Below, piece after piece: positions 1-8,048 of a DNA stretch of 64,000 nt. Location of the stretch: contig NZ_JACHNP010000002.1 of NCBI RefSeq assembly GCF_014206815.1, positions 682,001 through 746,000 on the forward strand. The letters are read 5' to 3'. The notes below the pieces were generated by a model that ran no database searches, had not been told where the DNA came from, and worked only from the letters and a program-made list of their open reading frames with translations. This DNA comes from Xanthomonas sp. F10 (GTDB lineage: Bacteria > Pseudomonadota > Gammaproteobacteria > Xanthomonadales > Xanthomonadaceae). How positions within the stretch are numbered: position 1 is the first letter of the stretch; every line of letters begins with the position of its first letter. Position numbers and translations under genes: made by a program.

Positions 1-220
1 GCGTTGGGAGTGCATCGCGGCCACGCTTGGTAACGATATCCCGACAGCATCCCGAGCGCAGTTGACGCCCTTCCTGCCGGCATGTTGCCGAATCGTGTCA
101 TCGCCGCCGATGTGCGACATTCGTGCGGCACATCGCATTCGCGTGCGACGCGCGATCACTTATCGCATCGCGCCTGCGATCGGTGCGCCAGCGCGTTGCA
201 GCGTCAGGCGCGGCGGCGCG

Positions 221-2176
221 TCATGGCGGCGTGCGCGTGCGCTGCAGGGCGAACGCCAGCAACGTCGCCTCCAGGCGCTCGCCGAGACTGCGTGGTGCGT
301 CCAGCCCCATGCGCTGCATGCAGGCGGCGTCGCCGGTGGGACGCGCCAGCAAAGCCGTGGCGATCGTCTTCAGCTTGGCGCCCGTGCTGGCGGTGTGTTG
401 CTGCAGCCAGGCCAGCGCGCGCAACAGGCGCTGCTCGACCTCGGTGAAATCGCTGCCCAGCGGATAGTCGGGAAGGCTGCCGTCGCGGCGGAACGGCGCC
501 AGTGCGTCGCGCACCCGCGCGGCGTGGTTGCGCTGCCAGTGCGCCGGCGCAGCGAAGCCGGCGGCCAGCTTGCCGTTGGTCTTCGCCGTTTCCAGCAGTG
601 CGGGCTGGGCCTGCACGTCGGCGATCCCGGCCATCGCCGCGATGCAATCCTCGTCGGTCAGGCCACGCAGGTCGGCGATGCCGTACTCGTTGACGTAGAG
701 GTCGCGCAGGTGCCGCGGGATGGTGGTGTGGCCGTAGTTCCAGCGTACGTTGGACTGCGCCGCGCCGCCGTCGCTGCGCATGGCGCGGAACATCAGCACG
801 CTGCGCGCGTCGTCCAGCGCGTGCGCCATCGCCACGAAGTTGTACTGGCCGCCGACGCCGGACACCACGCGGCCGTCGTCCAGCGCATCGGACACCGCCG
901 CGCCGAGCGCGGTGGCCATCATGCAGGAGTTGAAGAAACGCGCCTCGCGCCGCTGCAGCCTGCGCAGCGCCTCGCCGCCGTAGAGCTGGTTGATCTCGCT
1001 GATGCGGTGCATGCCGATCGCCTTGCGCGCCTGCGGATCCATCTCGCGCAGCCAGGCGTAGAACTCCGGCGACCCCAGGTAGAACGCGCCTTGCAGGTAT
1101 TCGCCGTCGCGCTCCAGACGCTGCAGGTCCTGCGCATCGGCGCTGCCGTCGGCCACACGCTGCAGCAGCGGCGCGTCGTCGAGCACCTTGCGCCGGATCA
1201 CCCCGCACTGGACCAGTTGCCGGAAGCCCTCGTTGAGCATCTCGCTGCAGCCGAACAGGCCGACCGCAAACGGCTCCAGGCCGCCGCATTCGCGCACCGC
1301 CGGATGCCGCTCCAGTTCCGGATCCAGCGCCGCCAGCACCTGCCGGTAGTGCGCGTTGTCGGTGTGCCGCAGCACCAGCGCGTGGCACAGCGCATCGGCC
1401 AGGGTGCCGATGCCGATCTGCAGGGTGCCGCCGTCGCGCACCAGGGTGCTGGCGTACAGGCCGATGGCGTAATCGGCATCGGCGACCGGCTGCCGCGGCA
1501 GCCCGAACAGGCGCGGATACGGCCCGGGCGGGGTCACCACCACGTCGAAGAATCTCGGTTCCACCGCCGCAGCCCCGCCGATCCACGGCAACTGGGGATC
1601 GACTTCGGCCACCAGCAGCGGCCGCGGCAGGCCGCGCCGCTGCACCGCCGCCAGGGTGTCTTGGGTGATGTCGTTGTTGCACGAGAACGACAGCCGGGTG
1701 CCGTCGGGTTCGCGCGCCACCTTCTGCACGATCAGGTTGGGCGCGCGCTGCGCCACCGCGTCGGCGGCATGGGTGTAGTTGAGGCTGGTGTAGCTGCGCT
1801 GCGCCTGGGTCGAGCGCAGCAGCGCGCCGGACTGCATGTAGAACTCTTCGACCTGGATGTGCGCCGGCAGCGCATCGCGCTGCATCGCCTGCACGTAGCG
1901 CAGGCGCGGGAAATCCTCGCCGAAATGGCGCTGCACGAACGGCCGCGCGAAACGGCCCTGCAAGCCGCCGCCGGGCGCCGGCGGATGCAGCGACAGCGCC
2001 GTGTAGATCTGCAGCGGCCGCGTCGGATCGTGCTCGATGCGGTCGTACAGCGCGTTGAGCAGGCGGTGCGGTTTGCCCAGGCCCAGCGGTGCGCCCACGC
2101 GCAGCGGGCCGGCGATGCGCTGCAGGATCAGGTCGGCTGCGGCGTCGAGGTCGTCGAGATGATCGGTCATCGGCAT
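221..2176 (-). CDS. Acetyl-CoA hydrolase/transferase family protein
   Basis: A 651-residue protein of the acetyl-CoA hydrolase/CoA-transferase family, which moves or hydrolyses the CoA group of short acyl-CoAs in the cytoplasm. The glycine-rich GIGTLADAL segment lies near residue 260. The C-terminal family block, with HTTIPRHLRDLYVNEYGIADLRG-type sequence, lies around residues 480-505. It is longer than many family members because of an extra C-terminal tail of roughly 120 residues. ATG codons at 2176 and 2170 are both possible starts. The gene appears to stand alone, about 120 bases downstream of the flavin reductase start-stop unit on the same strand. The acyl-CoA substrate cannot be read from the sequence. 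Confidence 0.8.
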   Translation of the reverse strand: MPMTDHLDDLDAAADLILQRIAGPLRVGAPLGLGKPHRLLNALYDRIEHDPTRPLQIYTALSLHPPAPGGGLQGRFARPFVQRHFGEDFPRLRYVQAMQRDALPAHIQVEEFYMQSGALLRSTQAQRSYTSLNYTHAADAVAQRAPNLIVQKVAREPDGTRLSFSCNNDITQDTLAAVQRRGLPRPLLVAEVDPQLPWIGGAAAVEPRFFDVVVTPPGPYPRLFGLPRQPVADADYAIGLYASTLVRDGGTLQIGIGTLADALCHALVLRHTDNAHYRQVLAALDPELERHPAVRECGGLEPFAVGLFGCSEMLNEGFRQLVQCGVIRRKVLDDAPLLQRVADGSADAQDLQRLERDGEYLQGAFYLGSPEFYAWLREMDPQARKAIGMHRISEINQLYGGEALRRLQRREARFFNSCMMATALGAAVSDALDDGRVVSGVGGQYNFVAMAHALDDARSVLMFRAMRSDGGAAQSNVRWNYGHTTIPRHLRDLYVNEYGIADLRGLTDEDCIAAMAGIADVQAQPALLETAKTNGKLAAGFAAPAHWQRNHAARVRDALAPFRRDGSLPDYPLGSDFTEVEQRLLRALAWLQQHTASTGAKLKTIATALLARPTGDAACMQRMGLDAPRSLGERLEATLLAFALQRTRTPP

Positions 2177-2297
2177 AGCTTAGAGCGTGTGCGGCCCTTG
2201 GATGAAACCAACGTTGCCACTTGAGCGCCCGGCTCGTGTGTGCGTGGATCGCCTGCCGAGCGACTGAAGCCATCCGCCTGCCTCTGGGAGTCTCGGC

Positions 2298-2855
2298 CTA
2301 CAGCATCTCCGGCTTGAACAGGCGCCGCCGCGAGATCTCCGGGCCGGACAGCATGAAGCGGCCGTCGCCCCGGTAGTGCAGGGTGCGCGGCCGCTTGGGC
2401 GAGGCGGCGACGTGCGCCTTGACCACTTCCCACACGAACAGGCCGTGTTTGCCAATCTGGCTGCCGTCGTGCAGCCGGCATTCGAAGCTGGCATAGCACT
2501 CGGCGATCAGTGGCGCCGCCACGTGCGTGGCGGGCACCGCGGTGAGACCGAAGTGCGCGAACTTGTCCAGGTCCGCGCCGCTGCAGTTGCCGATGCCGAC
2601 CACGGTGTCGACCAGGTCGGCAGTGGGCAGGTTGATCACGCATTGCTTGCTGCGCCGGATCAGCGCGAAGCTGTGGTTGGCGCTGGAGATGCAGCAAGCC
2701 AGCAGCGATGGCGAGAACTCCAGCACCATGTGCCAGCCCAGGGTCATGACGTCGCGCTGCTGCTTCCAGGCCGAACTGACCAGCACCACCGGGCCCGGCT
2801 CCAGGAAGCGGCGGACCTCCTGCGTGGGGAAGTCGAGCTTGCGGTAGCGGCGCAT
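2298..2855 (-). CDS. Flavin reductase-like (FMN-binding) family protein
   Basis: A 185-residue soluble protein with the flavin reductase-like split-barrel pattern. The N-terminal strand block PGPVVLVSSAW is followed by MTLGWHMVLEFSPSLLACCIS, then a central INLPTADLVD segment. These match FMN-binding flavin reductase domains, which reduce FMN with NAD(P)H or act as flavoproteins. Length is normal for a single-domain member. It lies on the same strand as modC, about 60 bases downstream of it, so co-transcription with the molybdate genes is possible but unproven. The physiological partner is unknown. Confidence 0.8.
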   Translation of the reverse strand: MRRYRKLDFPTQEVRRFLEPGPVVLVSSAWKQQRDVMTLGWHMVLEFSPSLLACCISSANHSFALIRRSKQCVINLPTADLVDTVVGIGNCSGADLDKFAHFGLTAVPATHVAAPLIAECYASFECRLHDGSQIGKHGLFVWEVVKAHVAASPKRPRTLHYRGDGRFMLSGPEISRRRLFKPEML

Positions 2856-2915
2856 GCGGTGTGCCGGGAACGTGGGACCTCAGTCTCGCCAGCGGCGGTG
2901 AACGCGGTGTCGGTG

Positions 2916-3533
2916 TCAGTCCAGCCGATGCACCGCGTCGGCGATGCGCGCCACTTCCTCGGCCTGGTGGCTGACGTAGAGCATCGGCAGCCGCACTTCG
3001 TCGCGCACCCGCTGCAGGTAGGGGATCAGGTCGCTGCGGCGGTCCGCGTCCAGCGCCGACAGCGGTTCGTCGAACAGCAGCAGCGCGGGCTGCGACAACA
3101 GCGCCCGGCCGATCGCCACACGCTGCGCTTCGCCGCCGGAGAGCGTGTCGGGACGCCGCGCCAGCAGGGCGCCGATGCCCAGCAGTTCGACCACCGCGTC
3201 CAATGCGAAACGCGCCGGCTGGCCGCGGCCGTGGCGGCCGTAGCCGAGGTTGCGGCGCACGTCCATGTGCGGGAACAGCCGCGCATCCTGGAACACGTAG
3301 CCGATACCGCGGCGGTGCGCCGGCAGGTCGATGCCGGTGGCGCTGTCGTACAGCACCCGACCATCGATGGCGATGCGCCCGCTGCGCGGCGGCAGCACGC
3401 CGGCGATGGCGTTGAGCAGGCTGGTCTTGCCGGCGCCGGACGGACCGACCAGGGCGACCACGCGCGCCTGTTCCTCGATGCGCACGTGGCGGGCGAAGCG
3501 CCCGCGCTGCAGGTGCAGGTCGATGCTCAGCAT
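2916..3533 (-). CDS. modC: Molybdate ABC transporter ATP-binding protein, short form
   Basis: The ATPase of the molybdate importer. From the ATG at 3533 it has 205 residues. Walker A (GPSGAGKTS), the signature (LSGGEAQRVAIG), Walker B (LLLFDEPLSALD) and a switch histidine (SHQAEE) are all present in order. The family is usually about 350 residues because of a C-terminal Mop/TOBE oxyanion-binding domain, and here the protein stops right after the ATPase core. A GGAG lies nine bases before the ATG at 3533; a GTG at 3554 would add seven residues. It follows modB in the same operon. Without the Mop domain it may lack feedback control by bound molybdate, which is an inference. Confidence 0.88.
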   Translation of the reverse strand: MLSIDLHLQRGRFARHVRIEEQARVVALVGPSGAGKTSLLNAIAGVLPPRSGRIAIDGRVLYDSATGIDLPAHRRGIGYVFQDARLFPHMDVRRNLGYGRHGRGQPARFALDAVVELLGIGALLARRPDTLSGGEAQRVAIGRALLSQPALLLFDEPLSALDADRRSDLIPYLQRVRDEVRLPMLYVSHQAEEVARIADAVHRLD

Positions 3534-3561
3534 GGGGGCCGGCTCCGGGCGCACGTGCGGC

Positions 3562-4257
3562 TCATGCGTCCGCCTCCGCGCCGCGCTGGCGCCGCACCAG
3601 CCACTCGGAGGCCAGCAGGGCGCCCAGCGAGATCGCCAGTGCCACCGCCGCCAGCCGCCAGATGCCGGCCTCGGCTCCGGGCACCTGCAGCAGGCTGTAG
3701 ATCGCCGAGGCCAGGGTCTGCGTCTGTCCCGGAATGTTGGAGACGAAGGTGATGGTGGCGCCGAACTCGCCCAGTGCCTTGGCGAAGCCGAGCACGCCGC
3801 CGGCGACCACGCCCGGCCATGCCAGCGGCAGGGTGATGGTGAAGAACACCCGCCACGGGCCGGCGCCGAGGGTGGCGGCGGCCGCTTCCAGACGCCGGTC
3901 GGTGGCTTCCAGGGCCAGGCGGATCGCCCGCACCATCAGCGGGAAGCCCATCACCGCGCTGGCCAGCGCCGCGCCGGTCCAACGGAACGCGAACTGCACG
4001 CCGAGGTGCTCGAACAGCCATCCGCCGATCGGGCCCTGCAGACCGAACAGTTGCAACAGCGCGTAGCCGGTGACGATCGGCGGCATCACCAGCGGCAGGT
4101 GCAGCAGCGCGTCCAGCAAGGCCTTGCCGAAAAAGCGGCGCCGCGCCAGCAGCCAGCCGCAGGCCACCGCGAAGGGCAGGCTGGCCAGCGCCGCGACCAG
4201 CGCCACCTTGACGCTCAGCACGATCGCGGTCAGTTCCTGCGCGGTGAAGTCGAACAA
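3562..4257 (-). CDS. modB: Molybdate ABC transporter permease
   Basis: An inner-membrane permease of 231 residues with several hydrophobic helices. The EAA-type cytoplasmic loop is visible as EAAAATLGAGPWRVFFTITLP-like sequence near residue 140, where it should contact ModC. Only TTG at 4257 fits as a start: the modA stop codon (4267-4269) lies in the same frame four codons upstream, so no ATG or GTG is available. modA and modB are therefore in one frame separated by a single TGA, which suggests translational coupling. The neighbours modA and modC support molybdate rather than sulfate as substrate. Confidence 0.9.
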   Translation of the reverse strand: MFDFTAQELTAIVLSVKVALVAALASLPFAVACGWLLARRRFFGKALLDALLHLPLVMPPIVTGYALLQLFGLQGPIGGWLFEHLGVQFAFRWTGAALASAVMGFPLMVRAIRLALEATDRRLEAAAATLGAGPWRVFFTITLPLAWPGVVAGGVLGFAKALGEFGATITFVSNIPGQTQTLASAIYSLLQVPGAEAGIWRLAAVALAISLGALLASEWLVRRQRGAEADA

Positions 4258-4266
4258 TGCCAGGCC

Positions 4267-5046
4267 TCAGCGGGCGAGCGAGAAACCGTGGCGACGGAAG
4301 ATCGCCTGTGCCGGTGGCGTGCCCAGCCAGCGCACGAAATCGGCGGCGCTCTTCGCCTGTGCGCTCGCGCGCAGCGGCGCCACCGGATACACGATCGGCG
4401 CGTGGCTGTCGGCGGGGAAGGTCGCCACCACCCGCACCTTCGGCTCGGCCTGGGCGTCGGACCCGTAGACGATGCCCAGCGGCGCCTCGCCGCGCGCCAC
4501 CAGCATCAGCGCGCTGCGCACGCTCTCGCTTTCGGCCAGCCGCGGCTGCACGCTGGCCCACTGCCCCAGCGCCTGCAGCGCGGCACGCGCGTATTTGCCG
4601 GCCGGCACGCTGGCGGTCTGGCCAACCGCCAGGCGTCCCTGTGCGCCGAGCGCGGCGAGCAGTGCGCCGGGCTTGCGCAGATCGACCTGGGCGGTGCTGG
4701 CCGCTGGCGCCACCAGCACCAGAGTGTTCCCGAGCAGGTCATGGCGCTGCGCCGGGTCGATCAGCTTGCGCTGCTGCAGGTAGTCCATCCATTCCTGGTC
4801 GGCGGACACGAACACGTCCGCCGGCGCGCCCTGTTCCACCTGCCGCGCCAGCGTCGAGCTGGCGGCGTAGGACACCTGCACGGGCGTGCCGCGGGCGCGC
4901 TGGTAGGCGCTGGCGGCCTCGTCCAGCGATTCCTTGAGGCTGGCGGCGGCGAACACGGTCAGCGGCGTCTGCGCCGAAACCGGCGCGATCGCGTTGGCGA
5001 CGAGCAGCGTGCACAGGCACAACAGGCGGCGCAACGGTCGGGTCAT
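4267..5046 (-). CDS. modA: Molybdate-binding periplasmic protein
   Basis: A 259-residue solute-binding protein with a signal peptide ([18 protein letters not shown] followed by QTP). The mature part starts with the family motif [15 protein letters not shown]. Further typical blocks are [27 protein letters not shown] and the GIVYGSDA region. It captures molybdate in the periplasm and hands it to ModB. It is the first gene of modA-modB-modC. No ModE-type regulator or clear operator was found upstream; the 117 bases between it and the preceding gene contain a GC-rich hairpin. Confidence 0.92.
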   Translation of the reverse strand: MTRPLRRLLCLCTLLVANAIAPVSAQTPLTVFAAASLKESLDEAASAYQRARGTPVQVSYAASSTLARQVEQGAPADVFVSADQEWMDYLQQRKLIDPAQRHDLLGNTLVLVAPAASTAQVDLRKPGALLAALGAQGRLAVGQTASVPAGKYARAALQALGQWASVQPRLAESESVRSALMLVARGEAPLGIVYGSDAQAEPKVRVVATFPADSHAPIVYPVAPLRASAQAKSAADFVRWLGTPPAQAIFRRHGFSLAR

Positions 5047-5138
5047 GGGTCACTCCAGCGGGGGCGGGGAGGCGATGCGGCAGAGCGCGGCGGCGCGCGC
5101 GACCGCAGTCGCGCAGCGCTGGCGCAGACCCGCATCCT

Positions 5139-5157
5139 AGCGCGCCCGCGGCGCGCT
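5139..5157. terminator. GC-rich hairpin between the persulfide dioxygenase and modA
   Basis: An eight-base perfect stem (AGCGCGCC with GGCGCGCT) and a three-base loop lies just past the 3' end of the minus-strand hydrolase gene. There is no T-run, so it is at best a weak or factor-assisted terminator. Confidence 0.3.
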
Positions 5158-5163
5158 GCCTGC

Positions 5164-5994
5164 TCACGCCGACGGCGGTGCCAGATCGTCGGTGCGCCCG
5201 GCCTGGATGTTGGCGCGCACCGACGGCTGCATCAGTCGCGGCTCGGCCAGCGTCGCATCGCGCGCCTGGCGCAAGGCCACGAAGGCCGCTTCGTCGATGC
5301 CGTCGCGCACGTGGATGTTGGCGCGGCGCTGTTCGCCGATGCTGGTCTGGCAAGCGACCGCGCGGCCGCCTGCGCCGTAGTCGTGGCACACGAACACGCG
5401 CGTGGCTTCCGGCAGCGCGTACAGCCGCTGGATCGAGCGGTACAGCGTGGCCGCGTCGCCGCCGGGGAAATCGCAGCGCGCGGTGCCGCTGTCGGGCATG
5501 AACAGCGAATCGCCCGGGAACAGCGCATCGCCGATCAGGTAGGCGACGCTGTCGCCGGTATGGCCGGGCACCGCGATCACCTGCGCCTGCAACCCACCGA
5601 TCGTGAAGCGCTCGTCATCGGCGAACAGGTGGTCGAAGCCGCAGCGCGCCTGCGCATCGGTGTCCAGGCCGAATTGCGGTGCGAAGCGGGCGCGGACCTG
5701 GCGGATGCCGTCGCCGATCGCCAGCGTCGCCTGTGGCCAGCGCTGTTTGAACCATTGCGCGGCGGACACATGGTCGGCGTGGGCGTGGGTCTCCAGGATC
5801 CAGCGCAACTGCAGCCCGCGTTCTTCCAGGCACGCGGCCAACACCTGCGCCGGCGCTGCGTCCAGCGCGCCGGTCTGCGGATCGAAGCCCACCACCGGAT
5901 CGATCACCGCGGCGTCGTGGCCGTCCTCCACCACATAGCTCCAGGTGCCGGAACCGGCGTGGTGGAAGGCGTGGACGTGCGGATGCTGGTTCAT
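5164..5994 (-). CDS. blh: ETHE1-like persulfide dioxygenase (MBL fold, Blh-type)
   Basis: A 276-residue metallo-beta-lactamase-fold protein. It carries the metal motif ETHAHADH, a downstream histidine in VPGHTGDS, the aspartate in FPGDSLFMPDSG and a last histidine in VFVCHDYG. These resemble ETHE1/Blh persulfide dioxygenases, which oxidise glutathione persulfide to sulfite with an iron centre. The start ATG overlaps the stop of the BigR-type regulator (ATGA), as expected in a bigR-blh operon. Some characterised Blh proteins carry an extra DUF442 domain; this one is ETHE1 only, with a separate rhodanese gene upstream. Function is inferred from motifs and context; a general hydrolase role cannot be excluded. 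Confidence 0.82.
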   Translation of the reverse strand: MNQHPHVHAFHHAGSGTWSYVVEDGHDAAVIDPVVGFDPQTGALDAAPAQVLAACLEERGLQLRWILETHAHADHVSAAQWFKQRWPQATLAIGDGIRQVRARFAPQFGLDTDAQARCGFDHLFADDERFTIGGLQAQVIAVPGHTGDSVAYLIGDALFPGDSLFMPDSGTARCDFPGGDAATLYRSIQRLYALPEATRVFVCHDYGAGGRAVACQTSIGEQRRANIHVRDGIDEAAFVALRQARDATLAEPRLMQPSVRANIQAGRTDDLAPPSA

Positions 5995-6341
5995 CGATCG
6001 CTCCTGCTGGCGGCGGGCGGCGCGGCGCTGCAGTAGATGCCGTGCAGCACCTCGAGGATGCGCTGCACCGGGCCGGGCACCAGCGAATAATAGATGGTCT
6101 GGCCGTCGCGGCGGGTCTGCACCAGCCCATCCTCGCGCAGCAGCGCCAGGTGTTGCGACAGCGCCGACTGGCTCAGCTCCACGCGTGCGTTCAGTTCGCC
6201 GACCGATTGCTCGTGGTCCACCAGCAGGCACAGCAGCAACAGGCGCTTCTCGTTGCCGAGCGCTTTCAGCAGGCGCGCGGCCTCGCTGGCGTGCGCACGC
6301 ATCGCGGCAGGATCCAGGACGGGCGCGGCGCGGCGCGTCAT
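5991..6341 (-). CDS. bigR: ArsR-family redox repressor, BigR-like
   Basis: A 116-residue winged-helix regulator (counting from ATG at 6341; a GTG at 6365 would overlap the preceding gene). The recognition helix region is ELSQSALSQHLALLREDGL. Two cysteines stand where BigR has its redox pair: one in LLLLCLLV and one in GIYC, 66 residues apart, the same spacing as Cys42 and Cys108 of Xylella BigR. In that family a disulfide or polysulfide bond between them releases DNA when sulfide is high. The gene sits between the rhodanese and dioxygenase genes with a four-base gap and a four-base overlap, so it should autoregulate the operon. Confidence 0.88.
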   Translation of the reverse strand: MTRRAAPVLDPAAMRAHASEAARLLKALGNEKRLLLLCLLVDHEQSVGELNARVELSQSALSQHLALLREDGLVQTRRDGQTIYYSLVPGPVQRILEVLHGIYCSAAPPAASRSDR

Positions 6342-6345
6342 CGGC

Positions 6346-6747
6346 TCAGAAATCGACCGGGCCACCGGCCGCGGTCCAGCCCAGGAAGCCGCCGGTCAGC
6401 GAGCGCACCGCGGTGTAGCCCAGGTGCTGCAGGCTCAGCGCCGCCAGCGTGGAGCGGCCGCCGCTGGCGCAGTACAGCAGGATCGGCTGATCGCGCCGGG
6501 CCAGCGCCGGATCGGCGTCGAGGCGGAATTCGAGGATGCCGCGCGGGATGTTGATGGCGTTGGGCAGGTGGCCCATGGCGAACTCGCCGGGTTCGCGCAC
6601 GTCGATGATCCATTCGCCGGGCAATGGCGTGGCGGCGGCATCGGGGTGGATGGGGGTTTCGTGGATCTGCGCGCGTGCGCGATCGACCAAGGCTTGAGCG
6701 GAGGAAGCGGGCATTGGGGGTGCTCGGCGGGAAAGTGCGCTCATCAT
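6346..6747 (-). CDS. Rhodanese-domain sulfurtransferase
   Basis: A 133-residue single rhodanese domain. The CDC25-like start VREPGEFAMGHLPNAINIP and the active-site loop YCASGGRS with its catalytic cysteine are intact. It should carry a persulfide on that cysteine and pass sulfur between thiosulfate, glutathione persulfide or cyanide. It is the promoter-proximal gene of the rhodanese-bigR-blh unit, so it probably supplies or relays persulfide to the dioxygenase. Paired ATGs at 6747 and 6744 lie directly in the AT-rich control region; an internal ATG at 6714 also fits and would give a 122-residue protein. Confidence 0.85.
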   Translation of the reverse strand: MMSALSRRAPPMPASSAQALVDRARAQIHETPIHPDAAATPLPGEWIIDVREPGEFAMGHLPNAINIPRGILEFRLDADPALARRDQPILLYCASGGRSTLAALSLQHLGYTAVRSLTGGFLGWTAAGGPVDF

Positions 6748-6790
6748 ATCAGTTGACTCTAATATAAGAAAATTCTAATTTATCTCGCGG
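6745..6790. promoter_or_regulatory. AT-rich divergent promoter and candidate BigR operator
   Basis: This short stretch is very AT-rich in an otherwise GC-rich window. On the plus strand TTGACT (6753-6758) and TAATTT (6776-6781) form a 17-base-spaced promoter facing the efflux genes. Direct repeats CTAATATAAG (6759-6768) and CTAATTTATC (6775-6784) lie between and over it. The minus-strand rhodanese-bigR-blh unit starts at its left edge. BigR family proteins bind AT-rich repeats in their own promoters, so this is the likely operator for both directions. Binding itself is inferred. Confidence 0.55.
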
Positions 6791-6871
6791 CCAGCCTCGT
6801 GGTCGCAACCGCTGCCGCCCCTGGGCTTGCCCGCCACCGGCGCAACCGTGCCTTTCCTGTGGAGTTCGATC

Positions 6872-8047
6872 ATGCATGTGCGTCGTTGGCCAATCTGCAG
6901 CGCCGGGAGCGCCGAACGGCTGCGCTGGACGGGTGCGGCCGCGGCCACGCCATCGGGCGGGAACGGCCGCGCCACCGTGGCTGGCGTGCTCGCGTCGCTG
7001 GCCATGCTGGCGCTCGCCGGCTGCCGCCATGACGCCGCCGCGGTTGCGCCGCCGCCGTTGCCGGCGCTGGCGACCGCTCCGGTGGTGCCTGCGGCGATGG
7101 CCTCGCGCTCCTGGGATGGCGTGGTCGCCGCGGTGGAACACGCCGATCTGAGCGCGCAAACCGATGGCCGCGTCCGCAGTGTGGCGGTGGACGTGGGCGA
7201 CCGCGTCGTCGCCGGCCAGCTGCTGCTGCAATTGAGCGCAGTGGAACAGCGGGCCGGGGTCGACAGCGCACAGGCACAGTTGCGCGCTGCCATGGCCAGC
7301 GCCGGCGAGGCCGAGGCCAGCTACCGCCGCTATGCCGCCCTGGCCGATGCGCAGTACGTGTCGCGCGCGCAACTGGATCAGGCGCGCGCCACCCGCGATG
7401 CGGCACGCGCGGCGCGCGCCGCGGCGGAAGCGCAAGTGGCCCAGGCGCAACAGCCGGCCGCGTACACGGTGGTGCGTGCGCCGTTTGCCGGGGTGATCAG
7501 CGCACGCCATGTGCAGCCAGGCGAGGCGGTGGCGGCTGGACAGGCGTTGCTGTCGCTGTACGTGCCCGGTTCGCAGCGCATCGAGGTGCAGGTGCCGCAG
7601 TCCGATGCCGCTGGCGTCCGCGCCGCGCCGCGCGCGCAGGTGCTGTTGGACGATGGCCGTACCCTGCAGGTTCCGCAGGTCACGGTGTTTCCCACGGCCG
7701 ATCCGCGCAGCCACAGCGTGACGGTGCGGGTGCCGCTGCCGGCGCTGCAGCCGGCCCCGGCGCCGGGCACCACGGCCAAGGTCCACTTTCCGCTGGCGGC
7801 CGGCGATGCCGCGGAGGCGACGCCGTTGAGCATTCCGCGCTCGGCGTTGCTGCAGCGGGGCGAACTCAGCGCCGCCTATGTCCTGGCCGATGGGCGCTTG
7901 GTCCTGCGTCAGCTGCGGATCGGACGGCGCGATGCGCAACGGGTGGAAGTGCTGGCCGGGCTGCGCGCAGGCGAGCGCGTGGCGCGCGACCCGGTCACCG
8001 CCGGACAGGCCCTGGTCGCGCAGCGGCGCGCGCTGGCGGAGCACTGA
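6872..8047 (+). CDS. RND efflux periplasmic adaptor lipoprotein (HlyD/MFP family)
   Basis: A 391-residue membrane-fusion protein that links an inner-membrane RND pump to an outer-membrane channel. A lipobox (LALAGC) follows a hydrophobic segment near residue 45, so the mature protein should be lipid-anchored. Next come the lipoyl half-motif VDVGDRVVAGQLLLQL, an alpha-helical hairpin rich in alanine, and the second lipoyl half APFAGVISARHVQPGEAV. ATG at 6872 is chosen because GGAG lies seven bases upstream; ATG at 6876 is out of frame. The pump gene begins two bases after its stop. It faces the bigR unit across a shared promoter region. No outer-membrane channel gene is present. Confidence 0.9.
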   Translation: MHVRRWPICSAGSAERLRWTGAAAATPSGGNGRATVAGVLASLAMLALAGCRHDAAAVAPPPLPALATAPVVPAAMASRSWDGVVAAVEHADLSAQTDGRVRSVAVDVGDRVVAGQLLLQLSAVEQRAGVDSAQAQLRAAMASAGEAEASYRRYAALADAQYVSRAQLDQARATRDAARAARAAAEAQVAQAQQPAAYTVVRAPFAGVISARHVQPGEAVAAGQALLSLYVPGSQRIEVQVPQSDAAGVRAAPRAQVLLDDGRTLQVPQVTVFPTADPRSHSVTVRVPLPALQPAPAPGTTAKVHFPLAAGDAAEATPLSIPRSALLQRGELSAAYVLADGRLVLRQLRIGRRDAQRVEVLAGLRAGERVARDPVTAGQALVAQRRALAEH

Positions 8048-8048
8048 G

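Noticed and set aside
5991-6341. ArsR-family gene as an arsenic sensor
   Set aside because: The cysteine pair spacing and the neighbouring dioxygenase and rhodanese fit BigR; arsC lies 43 kb away.
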